Shown here one piece after another: positions 13,178-25,660 of a stretch of 64,000 nucleotides of DNA; position 1 is the stretch's first letter, and each line of letters opens with the position of its first letter. The notes below the pieces were generated by a model. The model was not told the origin of the DNA. It was given only the letters and a program-made list of their open reading frames with translations, and made no database searches. Source of the DNA: Hevea brasiliensis (Eukaryota; Streptophyta; Magnoliopsida; Malpighiales; Euphorbiaceae); assembly GCF_030052815.1 (NCBI RefSeq), contig NW_026614816.1, positions 1-64,000 of the forward strand, read 5' to 3'. The translations under genes were made by a program, and so were the position numbers.

Positions 13178-16100
13178 AACTCTGCAAGTGCACAGATCGC
13201 AAACAAGTAATACGGTGATGAGTAGAGTATTTATGACACCCCTTACCCATCTACAGTGTAGCCGAGCAAGATATGCCACACAGTGTGCCAGAGCACCAAA
13301 TCATATTTACATTACAATTTACCCTTTTTAATTCATTTATTTATAATTTTGATTAATTTGAATTTTTCGCAAATTTTATAAAAAATTCGACAGAGTACCT
13401 ACAGAATTGGAAAACAGCTTCTTCGAATCATAAAAACACTTCCAATATAATCATATTATCAATCTCAATCAACCACCAACATATTTCCACAATTTCTCAA
13501 ATGACTTCAATATTTTAAAATTTAATTCGTTTCATATCATACTCAACTCAATAAGAAATACTCTAATTTATTACTGAACATGATGTATAGATAATTACAT
13601 CAAAACATAATTACATGAGTTTAAAATATACATGGCAAAATAAAAGTCTAATTACAAAAGTTTACAAAATACAAAATGCCAAAAGTAGCCTAATGTCCTA
13701 TCAATGCACTGCAAATGTGAGATGACTCTGAACTCTGTGTGCAGATCTGACAATTAACCCGGTCTGAGGTCTGCTGAACTCCCCAGCTATGTCTCCAGTA
13801 CCTGCGCGTGGTAAAAGCGACGCGCTAAGCAATTCTGCTTAGTGGTGACAATATAAAATAAAATAACTAAAATAAAATAAATATGCAGAATGTATGTTTA
13901 TATTTTATGTAGACTTAATTTCTGATATTTATTGCAGTATTATTCGATTAAAATTTGGTAAGATTTATTTTAATTGCCCGAGTAACCTATACTACTCGAC
14001 TGGACTGGATAAACGGGTAAACTGGCACTGGGTATCAAGTACCTCGGACCATCACACCATCAGTCACATTGTGTCTCCAGGCAAATGTAATGACTAATAA
14101 GCTGTAATAATTATCAGGGATAAAACCCAAGTATAACAACTCAATCAACATAGCCAAAGGCTATTATATCACAGAATGGCATGTGAGGCCATAAAACACA
14201 GAATGACATGAAGCCATATGCAGTACTGCTAACAGAACCCTATTGGCATGCCAACCTATCCAAACCAATCTTGTTAGGTGTAATAGGGCATGTTACACTT
14301 TTAAATTTTACAATTCTTAAAATTTAAGTTTAGGTGTTACTATTTATTTCATTAGTCAACTAAAATGTTGACTTTTGCATAGGCAATAGGTATATTGGTT
14401 TTAATACTCCCAACATACCACATTTTGCATTCTAAAATTGTTGGTATTGGTTTCCAATACCATTTCTAAGCTTAGTGTTAGTTGTTCAAAATTTTCAGAT
14501 TTCAAGCCTTAAGTTTACTGTTCCATTGGTCATTTTTACAGTGGAAATTTGGCAAAGTTATCAACATGAAAGTTGTTCCTTATTGTGTCTAGTTACATTT
14601 CCTTTTTTTGAATCACTTTATTTGGAGTTTTGTAGCTCAAGTTATGGCCTAAACACCATAACTGGCCGGATTGCAAACTTTCCAGACTTTCTGGACTGAC
14701 CAATTTTACAGTGTTTTGTACAGTGACTGCAGGTCACCTTTTGAATATGTTATGGTCACAATTTGGGTTTGGTTTCTTCATGAAAGTTGTAGGTCTATAT
14801 CTCAGCTTTTTGTTGGTAAAATTTCAGGTCAATTGGACTTTTCTACACTGAGCTATAACCAAATGAATAAATACTGTTCATTTGGTCATTTTGCCCAGGC
14901 AGAATGCAGGTCACCCGGATTAGGGCAATCTTTAGGTCAACTTGGTTTGATTTTCAGGGCATGGTTTCTTCACCAAAGTTGTGCCACTATGTGTCTAGTT
15001 TTATTTTCAATTAGCCTTGCACCAATTGAACCTCTACAACTCCAGTTATTGCTGCCCAAACCTGCTAGACTCATACTCAGTCCTGCAGGTCAGCCAAGGC
15101 AGCAACACTAACTTCAATTTCCACTAAACAAACCACTTCATTTCTTATTCACACATAACCAAATGGTCACTAATTGACCGTTAAAACTTACTTTTACCAT
15201 TACATGATCAAGGTCTCAATTTCATACCCAAACCCTAACCCATTCCATCTCAAATCATGCATTCACTTGCCTTTCACTATCCTAAACAATAGGTTAGTAT
15301 TAAGGGCAGCTAGGGTACTATTTTAATTCAAGAAAAATCTTCAAAACCCTACCAAGCCCAAGGCTGCTGGAATTTTAAGCAAGAAATACACATGATGTTT
15401 ATTAAATTTTCTTGTAAGTTTACATTCAATTTCACTCCTTCAACATGAATTGAAAGAGAAATGGTAAGTTTAGTCACTAACCTCTTTGGAACTAAGTTTG
15501 GGTCTTGCAAAACTTCAATTTTTCTTCAAAATTTTGCTGTCCAAAGCTTCCTCAAGGTGTGGGGTGAATTTTTTGTGAAGACAACTAGGGCTTTTATGGT
15601 GAGAAAGGGTGGGGATTCAAGCTTGATCAAGCTTTCATGTAGGTTTTTCTCTCCTCTCTCTCTCTCTCAAGCAATTCGGCTGGTTGAAGAAGAAATGGCT
15701 GCTGGACTTTTCTTTTTTGTTTTTATCTTATTTTGTGTCCATTTTATCCCTTAAGTAATTTTGTTAAGTTGTGATTGGTGGAGAGCTCATTAATGACATC
15801 ATATGATGTCATAATTCCACTTTTCTTTCATTTTCTTTTCTTTTCTTTTCTACTCATTTTCAATTAAATTTTTAACAATATCTATTCATATTTTATTTCA
15901 TATAAATTATTTATTTAACTGGACAAGTTGGCCAAAAATCATATCTGAAGACGAAATGACCAAAATGCCCTCCGTTTGGCTTATTGAGCTAAAATTGTGT
16001 GTACCGATTGATTAAATTTTTCTTGTGTTTTCTTAACATTTTATTGTCATGGGAACCCCAATAATCCTTCCCTGAGATCCCAAAAATTATTTTATGAAGT

Positions 16101-17860
16101 TTTCCCTAGGTCTAGGGTTGTTAACGGCCTTCACCGTCACTTCCCCTTCGGGTTACTCATCACTGGGGTTTCGGCTCGTTTAACCTTAGTGCATTTCATT
16201 CCTAAAAATTTTTCTTGATTTTTATGAGCATAATTTGGTTTATTTATAACTCCTCACTCTAATCTATTTATAATTTCAAATATTATAGTTGCCTGGATCG
16301 ACATTGGTCACCGAAATAGTAGACTGTACGGACTAGCTAAAGTGAGGATGTTACAATATTATTCCCACGAGGAATTTATAGGCATAAGTACTAAGCTAAA
16401 CAGTAATTTTGACTGGTTAAACTACCAAAGGTTATGAAGGAATTAAATTTAAACTACTACTAAGAATATTAGAAAACAAGAGAAAATAAAGTTGAGAATT
16501 TAAAAGATTTTATGAAGTAAACAATTTCGGAATTAAGATTTCACATTTTAATCCTGTTATGATTCTAACCTTGTTCATTCACTGGATCGAGTGTTGTTAC
16601 TTTGATGGAAATTAATCCTAAAGTATTCTAGATCCTCTCTCGAGGTATCTAAGGTGTGTTTTAATTAATCTGAACCCTATTTTCATGGTGATCAATCTTA
16701 ATTAAAACCCTTTAAGATCTTTGATTAATTATGAAATTCCACAAAGGTTATCAGCCTATCTCTAGGTCAGATTTCCTAGGTTCAAGATTTTGATTTTCTA
16801 ATCCTAATCTTCAGTTTGTAGTTCTTCAATTAGTATCTTAGATCATAGCTAGGTGGGTGCCAACACAAAGCATGCATTAAGAACACAAAATATTGAATCA
16901 AAGCACAAAACTCAATTCCATTAAATAAAACTTAGCGTATATACATAACAAAAATTAAGAGTGCTACTCTCTTAATTCTAGAATTAAAGGAACTACTCAC
17001 TCATGGTGAGTTTAACAAACATAATGTCATTAAAGTAAAAGAACATAAAATCAATCTGAAGAATTAAAATAAAAGAACCCAGAGAAAAAATCTCCTCTTT
17101 GGTGCTGTGCAATTCTCCTTCAAATGGCTTGGAAACTAGGGTTTTCTATGCTAAAGTGGAAGTTTTTTGTCAATGGTGTCTCTCTTATTTTCTGTCTACT
17201 GGTATTTATATTGGGTGTCCTAGGGTCATATTTTAGAGTCCCAAGGGTAGTAGAAGTCTGCTCGGCATGCGAAAATTATAGTTGAAATCGAATTAGGAAA
17301 CTGGATATCACATAGTACATGGCCCGTGTATTGTTACACGGCTTAAGGTATGTAAGTCCCTGGACTTTATTTGGCTTCTTTTCAGATGGGAGCCAGAAGG
17401 TTATACAGAGTGTAAAAGTTTACACAGGTCTAGGTAGACGGCCCATGTACTTTCTCCTTTCCTTTAATTTTTCAAGCTTCGATGACCAGAAGGTTACACG
17501 GGTCCTTGAATGGTACATGGGGTGATTTACACAACTCGTGTACTAAAGCTTTCTCATGACTTCTTCAATTTTCCCCAGGCAAAAGGTTACACTGGTCATG
17601 GCTATGTTTACATGACCCATTTACTTTGGTGCAGCAACTTGCTATGCTTCTCTTTCTTTCCAAACTTGTCTGATTTGCTCCTATGCCTTGGATTTCCTTT
17701 AGAACACCGAAAAAGATACAGACATATGAAATTAAGTGGAGATCAACTACTTTAACAAAAACTAATAAAATTAATAAAAATTCATGTGATTAACTACCTA
17801 TATGTTATGAAATATAATACAATTATGTCTAAAAATATCTATATGATACAAGTGTATCAC
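13178..17860 (+). mobile_element. Dispersed non-coding element inserted in the LINE (host of a nested LTR)
   Basis: A unit starting aactctgcaagtgcacagatc and ending acaagtgtatcac. It is flanked by gttttac (13171-13177) and gttctac (17861-17867), a 7-bp duplication with one mismatch. It carries the phrase agtagagtat..tcccacgaggaattta, which reappears in weaker form at 57325 and 61020. It is itself split by the LTR at 13232-16355; without that, it is about 1.55 kb. No intact ORF. Class uncertain: it has TG-like and CA-like ends but no PBS or coding region. Confidence 0.5.
13232..16355 (-). mobile_element. Tekay/Del-like solo LTR, 3.1 kb, inverted relative to 8946-12565
   Basis: Read on the minus strand it starts TGTAACATCCTCACTTTAGC and ends GGGGTGTCATA (terminal CA mutated to TA). 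Flanks are gtatt (13227-13231) and atatt (16356-16360), 4 of 5 matching. The internal inverted motif (13822-13847) and both ends match the copy at 8946-12565. Open frames inside (for example 14671-15111 and 15461-15754 on +) show no domain and are read as chance. Confidence 0.8.
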
Positions 17861-17867
17861 GTTCTAC

Positions 17868-18150
17868 TTTTATTTTTGCCATCAACAATCCTAGAGATTA
17901 TGTTGGTTGGGAAATTCGAGCTAATATAGCTTTTATTCATTCTATTTTGTTAGGCTTCAGATGTGTCTCTTTTGCTTTAGTTAATAGAGAAGCAAACAAG
18001 GCTACTGACTGCACAACCAAGCTTTGTCTAAATGATTGACTTCTTTATAATTGGGTTTCTAATACCACTGTTGAAACTCAGCTCTTTTTTGTATCTTGAT
18101 GCCTAAAGGATTGTTTACTGCAATGCAGGACTTGCAATTAAAAAAAAAAG
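17868..18150 (+). pseudogene. LINE RNase H C-terminal part and 3' tail
   Basis: Resumes the LINE domain interrupted at 13177. The frame AINNPRDYVGWEIRANIAF leads to FRCVSFALVNREANKATDC, matching the typical 'REAN.AAD' signature of plant LINE RNase H (with the last catalytic Asp). About 80 bp of untranslated sequence follows, then a short A run (about 18139-18149), a plausible LINE poly(A) tail. A frameshift separates this part from the 5' part. Confidence 0.65.
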
Positions 18151-18725
18151 GGCCTCGTTTAACTTATCTTTGAAAATAATAATAAAAAAAGAGAGTAAAT
18201 AAATGAGAAAAATAAGATAATAAAAGATTCCATTGTTTTTCTTGTTTGGAAGATGAGGAAAAATATGAGAAATGAAAATTTTGAGTAAAGAGATTATGTA
18301 CTTTATTAAATTAAGTAATATTTAATTTAATTTAATTTTTAAATAAATAAATATAAACAAATGAATTTTGCTTAATGGTGGGAGTTTTATTAAATTGCCG
18401 TAAATGTATAGCATGAACACTTATACCTATTTTAAAGAGATCTCATCAAATTATTTTCAACAATTATATTTTAACCCTTTTTATGGATGATATAAAAAAT
18501 TCCATTTACATAATATTTAAATAAAAGCATAAAATATATTTATAAAATGAAGCATAAGAAAAATATGCCATTGATTAATCTAATTCACGTTTTTCATTGT
18601 GAATAAAATTCAAAACCTTTTAGAGACTATAAGTCTCATGATCTTGTCTTAGCTATAAGACTTGCAAATAAAGAGAAATAGGTCAGAAGTCCATTAAAGA
18701 ATGCTTCGATGAAGACGGGAAATGA
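18151..18725. repeat. AT-rich dispersed repeat
   Basis: No gene. About 18483-18625 (..ataagaaaaatatgccattgattaat..ttcaaaacct) recurs in diverged form at about 37137-37270, where a solo LTR landed at its end. The unit starts with gggcctcgtttaa, and a similar inverted phrase lies at about 20240-20253, so the stretch to 20250 may include hAT-like MITE debris. Confidence 0.4.
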
Positions 18726-19291
18726 TAGAGTAGAGAGAGAGTGTAAAGAGAAAGGATAAGAAACTCTTTACCTTTCTTACCTAAGCCTATTTAATTGTAG
18801 AGGAAAGTAATGGGAAATATTCTATAGTTTTAATTCATAGAGAAGCATGTTCTATAGATGGGACCATATTCTTTCTATAGGGGATATATTCTTTTGGGTG
18901 ATAATTTTATATTGTATCATCTTTTAAGAGTATTTTAGAATATAGTTACAACTGATGGGCAGGTAACGCGCTCTTTCTCATCATAATGGTAAATAATTTT
19001 AGAAAATATAGAGTAGAGAGAGAGTGTAAAGAGAAAGGATAAGAAACTCTTTACCTTTCTTACCTAAGCCTATTTAATTGTAGAGGAAAGTAATGGGAAA
19101 TATTCTATAGTTTTAATTCATAGAGAAGCATGTTCTATAGATGGGACCATATTCTTTCTATAGGGGATATATTCTTTTGAGTGATAATTTTATATTGTAT
19201 CATCTTTTAAGAGTATTTTAGAATATAGTTACAACTGATGGGCAGGTAACGCGCTCTTTCTCATCATAATGGTAAATAATTTTAGAAAATG
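18726..19291. repeat. Tandem duplication of a 283-bp unit
   Basis: Two adjacent copies (about 18726-19008 and 19009-19291). The anchor gtgtaaagagaaaggataag is at 18741 and again at 19024. I see essentially one internal substitution (gggtgata versus gagtgata), so the duplication is young. No coding potential. Confidence 0.9.
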
Positions 19292-19471
19292 TCTGTTAGA
19301 AAACTCGAATTCGAGACCTCTCTATTCTCTACACATTTAAGGTATGGAAAAACTAACCAAACTACCTATTGATTGATAAACTTGTATAACTTAGTTTATT
19401 CTTAAGCATAATGAAAAATAAAATCCTCAACATCTACCTAGTTTTCTTCATAGTGAAAATTGCTAAAGACC

Positions 19472-19498
19472 AAAAAAAAAAAAAAAAAAAAAAAAAAA
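19472..19498. repeat. Poly(A) tract
   Basis: An A run of about 27 bp between ordinary AT-rich sequences. It may be a retroposed tail, but no element was recognised in front of it. Confidence 0.8.
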
Positions 19499-19930
19499 GA
19501 AGAAAGTGATAACATACGCTTTTATTATAATATCCTAATATGATTTGGAGAGTGTTTGATTGATAAAATAGTAGATAAACATTTAAAAAACCAAATCAAT
19601 CTATTTAGTATCAACTCTATTTTTGAAATTTTTTTATCATCACTTGGTAGCTAATTTATTATATATAATTAACTTTGATTGGGTATTGAGCTTGCAGACT
19701 CATAGCTCTTGAAGTGACTTTATTACTACTATTGAACTAAAGCTTTTTGGTAATTTGAATTTATTTTTATTTAGACTATATTATCTTTTTTAAACTTATT
19801 AATTACATAATTTTTATGGCTTTAAATTAATTTTTCAATCAATAATTTATTTATAATTACAAAAAATAATAGATAAATACAAAACTATTATAAATAATAA
19901 TTAAACTGGCTACAGTGCTATTTTTATGTG

Positions 19931-20004
19931 ACAAAATATTTACATTAAAATAATTATATCTATATATATATGTGTGTGTGATAAAATATTTACATTAAAA
20001 TAAT

Positions 20005-20058
<54 letters not shown>

Positions 20059-20059
20059 T
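19931..20059. repeat. Compound (TA)n(TG)n microsatellite within a 50-bp duplication
   Basis: A 50-bp unit (acaaaatatttacattaaaa..) occurs twice (19931 and 19981), each copy ending in TA then TG repeats. The second TG run is expanded to about 38 bp. Confidence 0.9.
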
Positions 20060-20629
20060 GTCAACAAGTGTATATTTATTTCAATAATATAAAATAAATA
20101 ATATGATATATACTCCTATTGGTATTTTACGTGTGAACGAAAATAATTAAATATAGCTTAACTAAACACTTGTGATATATTAACTATAATCCCCTATCCG
20201 CTACCAGCTATCAATTATTAGTTATATTCAACTATTAAACCAAGTAGGCCCTTGGTTTCAATGATAACACACAGAGCCATCATTTAATATTGTGTTCGAA
20301 TTCTTGTATTTTGATTTGAAATTTAGATTTCAAATTTTGAATTTAAAAAATGAAGGTGAGTATCCAATAAAAAATATTTCTTAGGTTGACTTTAAATTGA
20401 AACAACATTAGTAATATTGTTATTTTAAATATTTATTTTTTTAATTCTCCATACCTACTTTAGATTTAATTAAAATTTAAATTCATATTTTTTTAAACCT
20501 TTCAAATAAGGTATTTATCCAAAATCAAATCCATAAATTCAAACACAATCTTATAGTTGCTTTTGAAGTTACAACCTATCCATATATAATTATAATGTTA
20601 TGCTTTTGATAATCCAATCTTTGTTAGAT

Positions 20630-20780
20630 TGTAACACCCTACGCAAATCCCACATCGACAAAACACGGAAGAGATGCTGGATTTATAAGTTAGAGGTTCG
20701 TAACCCCTAGTAACGCGTTTTAAAACCATGAGGGCTTCGGCCCAGAGCAGACAATATCACTAGTGGGCCGGGCCGTTACA
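20630..20780 (+). mobile_element. Short LTR (TRIM-like), 151 bp
   Basis: Starts TGTAACACCCTACG, contains cccacatcgac, and ends GGGCCGGGCCGTTACA. It is followed after a few bases by a primer-binding site complementary to initiator tRNA-Met. Size and layout fit a terminal-repeat retrotransposon in miniature. No second copy of this LTR is seen downstream in direct orientation. Confidence 0.65.
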
Positions 20781-20784
20781 TTTG

Positions 20785-20796
20785 TGGTATCAGAGC
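20785..20796 (+). promoter_or_regulatory. Retroelement primer-binding site (tRNA-iMet)
   Basis: tggtatcagagc lies a few bases after the LTR end at 20780. This is the classic plant LTR-retroelement PBS. A mirror copy reads on the minus strand at about 20889-20900. Confidence 0.8.
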
Positions 20797-20899
20797 CGCT
20801 CCGCGTGCAACCTTGGGCAATGGTGGGGCAAACCTCAGTGAGGACGCTGAGGTTTGCCCCACCATCGCCCAAGGTTGCACGCGGAGCGGCTCTGATACC
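20786..20899. repeat. 53-bp-arm inverted repeat joining two head-to-head PBS/leader segments
   Basis: Arms 20786-20838 and 20847-20899 are complementary at 52 of 53 positions, around an 8-base loop. Each arm begins with ggtatcagagccgctccgcg. Both arms therefore start in a PBS and run through the same leader, meeting in the middle. Overlapping open frames here on both strands follow from the symmetry, not from genes. Confidence 0.92.
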
Positions 20900-20904
20900 A
20901 ACTT

Positions 20905-23810
20905 TGTCACGACCCAAAATTCTGAATCGTGACCGGCGCATAATTTAAGTATTCTTAAATCATGCAAGCCTTATCAGAGTATCTTAAATGAATATATTGT
21001 CACTTACTGATCCCAAAAATAGATAAAATTCAAATAAACAAAATGCTGAATAAACATCATAAATATCCCATAAGTAAACTGCGGAGTCTCTATAAATTTC
21101 AATAAAAACTTAAACTGTTTAATAAACTAAACTAATTATTAGCCCGAGAAAACACGAATTCGGGCATACCATGAACAAATAGCAGACATAGAAAACGTGG
21201 TTTGAGCTAGATGCTCAGTGAATGATAATTATAGCACACAACGGAATAGGAACAGGCAGACGCTTGATTAATTTCACAATAAATTTTCTATTCAATAAAA
21301 TCATGCTCATGCTATCAAAAATCATTAATAAAATAACTTCATAAAACATATATATGTAAGAAATTCATTCAATAAAAATTTTATGGTACAGTGCACCAGG
21401 GTGATGATACCCCACATCACCAAAGGCCAGATGGTAAACGCGCTATCAGATATCAGATACCTTCCTCCTCCTTCACAGATATCAATGCATATGATACTAA
21501 TGCAAACCATAAACTGCAATGATGCATGACTCGACAATGCAACCTAATACCGTGATAGTCCACACGGCGGGGCCAGATAACAGAAATAGATACTGGGCAC
21601 AGGTACCAATTCAAAATAGAAAATCAATTTATACAAATCAATCAAAATCAATAAAAAATTTCAGATAGCAAATAATAACTGATAGTACAATTCCAATAGT
21701 GTATTTCAATAGTTTCAGAGAGTCAATAAAATCAAATCAATCTCAAATCAATTCAGTAACACATCGGTAAATTTTATAGTAAAATATCAATCAATATAAA
21801 TACATTAAAGGCCTGTTCCCGGAATCCTAATGGGTCTAATGCAGAGATAGTTGACAAAATCAATTATTTAATCAAAATCGAAATAAAATTCAATAATAAA
21901 ATAAAACTCTAGAAAATCACATATAAAATAATTGTTAAAATATTGATTTAAAATTTCATTTAATAACAAACTTAATGCTAAGAAATTTTAAAAGGGACTA
22001 AAACGGTGCCATGTACTATAATTACCACTCACCTGGAACCTCCAAAATAATAGCTAGATTCAATAAAAGAGAGATAATTTCAGCTGGCAGAATGAATATT
22101 TGAATCTCCTACATACCCAAAATATAAAAGAAAAATATTAAATAATAATAAAATAAAATAACTTTTATATATATATATATATAAGTTATTTTATTTTATT
22201 ATTATTTAATATTTTTCTTTTATATTTTGGGTATGTAATGCTAAGAAATTTTAAAAGGGACTAAAACGGTGCCATGTACTATAATTACCACTCACCTGGA
22301 ACCTCTAAAATAATAGCTAGATTCAATAAAAGAGAGACAATTTATTTGTAATGAATATTTGAATCTCCTACATACCCAAAATATAAAAGAAAAATATTAA
22401 ATAATAATAAAATAAAATAACTTATATATATATATATAAAATATTAAATAATAATAAAATAAAATAACTTATATATATATATGTTATTTTATTTTATTAT
22501 TATTTAATATTTTCCTTTTATATTTTGGGTATGTAGGAGATTCAAATATTCATTCTGTCAGCTGAAATTGTCTCTCTTTTATTGAATCTAGCTATTATTT
22601 TGGAGGTTCCAAGTGAGTGGTAATTATAGTACATGGCACCATTTTAGTCCCTTTTAAAATTTCTTAGCATTAAGTTTGTTATTAAATGAAATTTTAAATC
22701 AATATTTTAACAATTATTTTATATGTGATTTTCTAGAGTTTTATTTTATTATTGAATTTTATTTCGATTTTGATTAAATAATTGATTTTGTCAACTATCT
22801 CTGCATTAGACCCATTAGGATTCCGGGAACAGGCCTTTAATGTATTTATATTGATTGATATTTGACTATAAAATTTACCGATGTGTTACTGAATTGATTT
22901 GAGATTGATTTGATTTTATTGACTCTAAACTATTGAAATACACTATTGGAATTGTACTATCGCTTATTATTTGCTATCCAAACTTTTTATTGATTTTGAT
23001 TGATTTGTACAAATTGATTTTCTATTTTGAATTGGTACCTGTGCCCAGTATCTGTTTCTGTTATCTGGCCCCGCCGTGTGGACTATCACGGTATTAGGTT
23101 GCATTGTCGAGTCATGCATCATTGCAGTTTATGATTTGCATTAGTATCATATGCATTGATATCTGTGAAGGAGGAGGAAGGTATCTGATATCTGATAGCG
23201 CGTTTATCATCTGGCCTTTGGTGATGTAGGGTATCATCACCCTGGTGCACTGTACCATAAAATTTTTATTGAATGAATTTCTTACATATATATGTTTTAT
23301 GAAGTTATTTTATTAATGATTTTTGACAGCATGAGCATGATTTTATTGAATAGAAAATTTATTGTGAAATTAATCAAGCGTCTGCCTGTTCCTATTCCGT
23401 TGTGTGCTATAATTATCATTCACTGAGCATCTAGCTCAAACCACGTTTTCTATGTCTGTTATCTATTTCAGATCAGTAGAATTCTGCAGCTGATCCAAAT
23501 ATTCAGTCCATTTTCTGGAGAGGGACAACTTTGATTTGTTCTCATCGTATATCCGAATTCGTGTTTTCTTGGGCTAATAATTAGATTAGTTTATTAAACA
23601 GTTTAAGTTTTTATTGAAATCTGTAGAGACTCTGCAGTTTACTTATGGGATATTTATGATGTTTATTCAGCATTTTGTTTATTTAAATTTTGTCTATTTT
23701 TGGGATTAGTAAGTGACAATATATTCATTCAAGATACTCTGATAAGGCTTGCATGATTTAAGAATACTTAAATTATGCGCCGGTCACGATTCAGAATTTT
23801 GGTCGTGACA
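20905..23810. repeat. About 2.9-kb near-palindrome made of inverted LTR copies
   Basis: Begins tgtcacgacccaaaattctg and ends with its complement cagaattttggtcgtgaca. Left arm about 20905-22170, right arm about 22475-23810. Matching landmarks include ctcagtgaatgataattat (left) and ataattatcattcactgag (right). The right arm holds about 90 bp missing from the left (around 23475-23560). Between the arms, a roughly 200-bp segment of the left arm is repeated directly (22238-22440). At the centre are AT-rich small palindromes. No coding sequence. The composite from 20630 is flanked by tagat (20625-20629) and cagat (23811-23815). Confidence 0.88.
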
Positions 23811-23815
23811 CAGAT

Positions 23816-24349
23816 AAATTCACTTTATGGCTATATTCAATTTATATTATATCATTTACATTATATATGACTATTTTACTATAAATGAGCCTCAAATAAA
23901 TTATATTAATCATTTTAAAATCTCTATGAATTTTCATTCGCCTGGCTCCCAATTCAGAGTGGATTCCGAGCATGAGTTAGTCATCCCTTTGTCTTTTGTT
24001 TGGATGCTTAACTGTGAAAAGAAAAAATTGAAGAAATGAAAAAAATAAATAAGAGAAATTAATTTTTTAATTTGAATATTTTAATAAAATAAAGAAAAAA
24101 TAAAATATTTCTCCTAATAAAATTATTTAATAATCATAAATTATGATTTTTTAATTATATGATGTTAAGGTATATAAGTAATGTCAATATTAAAAATATT
24201 TAATTATTTTTATTTTTCTCCGTTTCATTCTAAAATTGAAAAAAATTATATTTTAAGGTTTGAGAGAAATATTTCCCTCAATCCAAGTAAAGAGTTAAGG
24301 TTTTGCTTGTGATTGTAAATAACCTTCCATTTAGCTAAATCAAACAATG
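23816..24349. other. AT-rich intergenic DNA
   Basis: No gene recognised. The 70-codon frame at 23827-24039 has no family features. Confidence 0.4.
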
Positions 24350-24447
24350 TTATTAAACTCGAACTGAATTAGTCAGTTGGACTGGTGAATTGAACTCAAC
24401 ACCTCATAAAAAGTTTTTAAAGCCATAATAATTATATATTTGTTAAT

Positions 24448-24491
<44 letters not shown>

Positions 24492-24895
24492 GAATATTAA
24501 ATTATATAAAATAATATGTTTTATTTATTTTTTAAAATATAGTTAATATTTTATAAATATTAAAAACATTTACACATTTATAATTTTTTTTATTTATTAC
24601 TCGTAAATATAATAATAATAAAAATAATTATTGTAATAAATACTTTCATATAAATTTTAAAGTGACTATCGAAATTTATATAAATATAATTTAATAAATA
24701 TTGAAAATTTCATTTTAAATTATTAAAATTTGATTAATTGCATTTATTTATGTTAATGTGTTGCATTTCATTAATTTTTATTATTGTATATAATTAATTT
24801 TTAATGACTCACTAGTTGAATTACTGATCAATTTACTCAATTCTTTTATTGGGTCAACTTCTGAGTCGTATTTAATAACTAGTTATTTTACTTGT
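24350..24895. repeat. Dispersed MITE-like repeat (copy 1)
   Basis: Begins ttattaaactcgaactgaat..cagttggactggtgaa and ends with ..gggtcaacttctgagtcgta. Ends are partly inverted, with AT-rich filler and a (TA)n run at 24454-24488. A related unit, same orientation, is at 42628-43335. No TSD was confidently assigned. Confidence 0.6.
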
Positions 24896-25660
24896 GCAAC
24901 GCACGGATTATTTATTATTTCAATAATATAAGTTCATATATATTTTTATATTTTATATTTTTATAATTGTATTATAAAATTTTATTAATGATAAAATTTT
25001 TAATTAATTATAATTTCATTTTAAGCATGGATAAATAAATAAGTTGATTAATAAATTATTTTTAAATTGTGAATAAAAGTTAACTTTCTAAATATTAAAT
25101 GATTTCAAACTATGAAATCTTTTATAGAAACATATATTTTTTTGAAGCATAATATTAGATGAGATTTGACAAATAGTTTATCAAACATAAGATTTTGAAA
25201 AAAAAAAGTAAATAATAAAAAAATAATTATATAAAGAATAATTAAATTACGGAGAGTAAAGAAATATTTTAATAAGTACTATATTCAATATCTAATAAAA
25301 GTGAAAAATTAATTTATATTTTAGTATTAAGAAATTTCATTAAATTTTAAATTTTGAAATTTAATAAATAATAAAATTTTTATATTTTTTAATTAGTTCA
25401 TATATATATATATTATTAAATTTTAAATAATCATTTTTTTATATTCTCATTTGTATATTAATTAATTAATATCTTTTGCCACGTGGCATTTTAATTAATC
25501 AATATGTTTTGGAAGTGGTATTCTTTTTAATTAATTTATACAAATCAATAAAAAATCATAACAATTAATTGATAAATAATATATATTTTAAGTTAATTAA
25601 TTAAATAGGTGACATTTATTTATAAGTTTATGGGTATATATGAGTTTTAATTTATATATA
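24896..25660. other. Very AT-rich intergenic DNA
   Basis: No ORF, RNA gene or recognisable element. Only short TA runs and one ccacgtgg palindrome near 25480. Confidence 0.5.

Noticed and set aside
14671..15754. 146- and 97-codon frames on +
   Set aside because: They lie inside a non-coding LTR (13232-16355) and have no family features.
20720..20967. Three overlapping open frames on both strands encoding similar peptides
   Set aside because: They are mirror readings of the 53-bp-arm palindrome and primer-binding sites, not genes.
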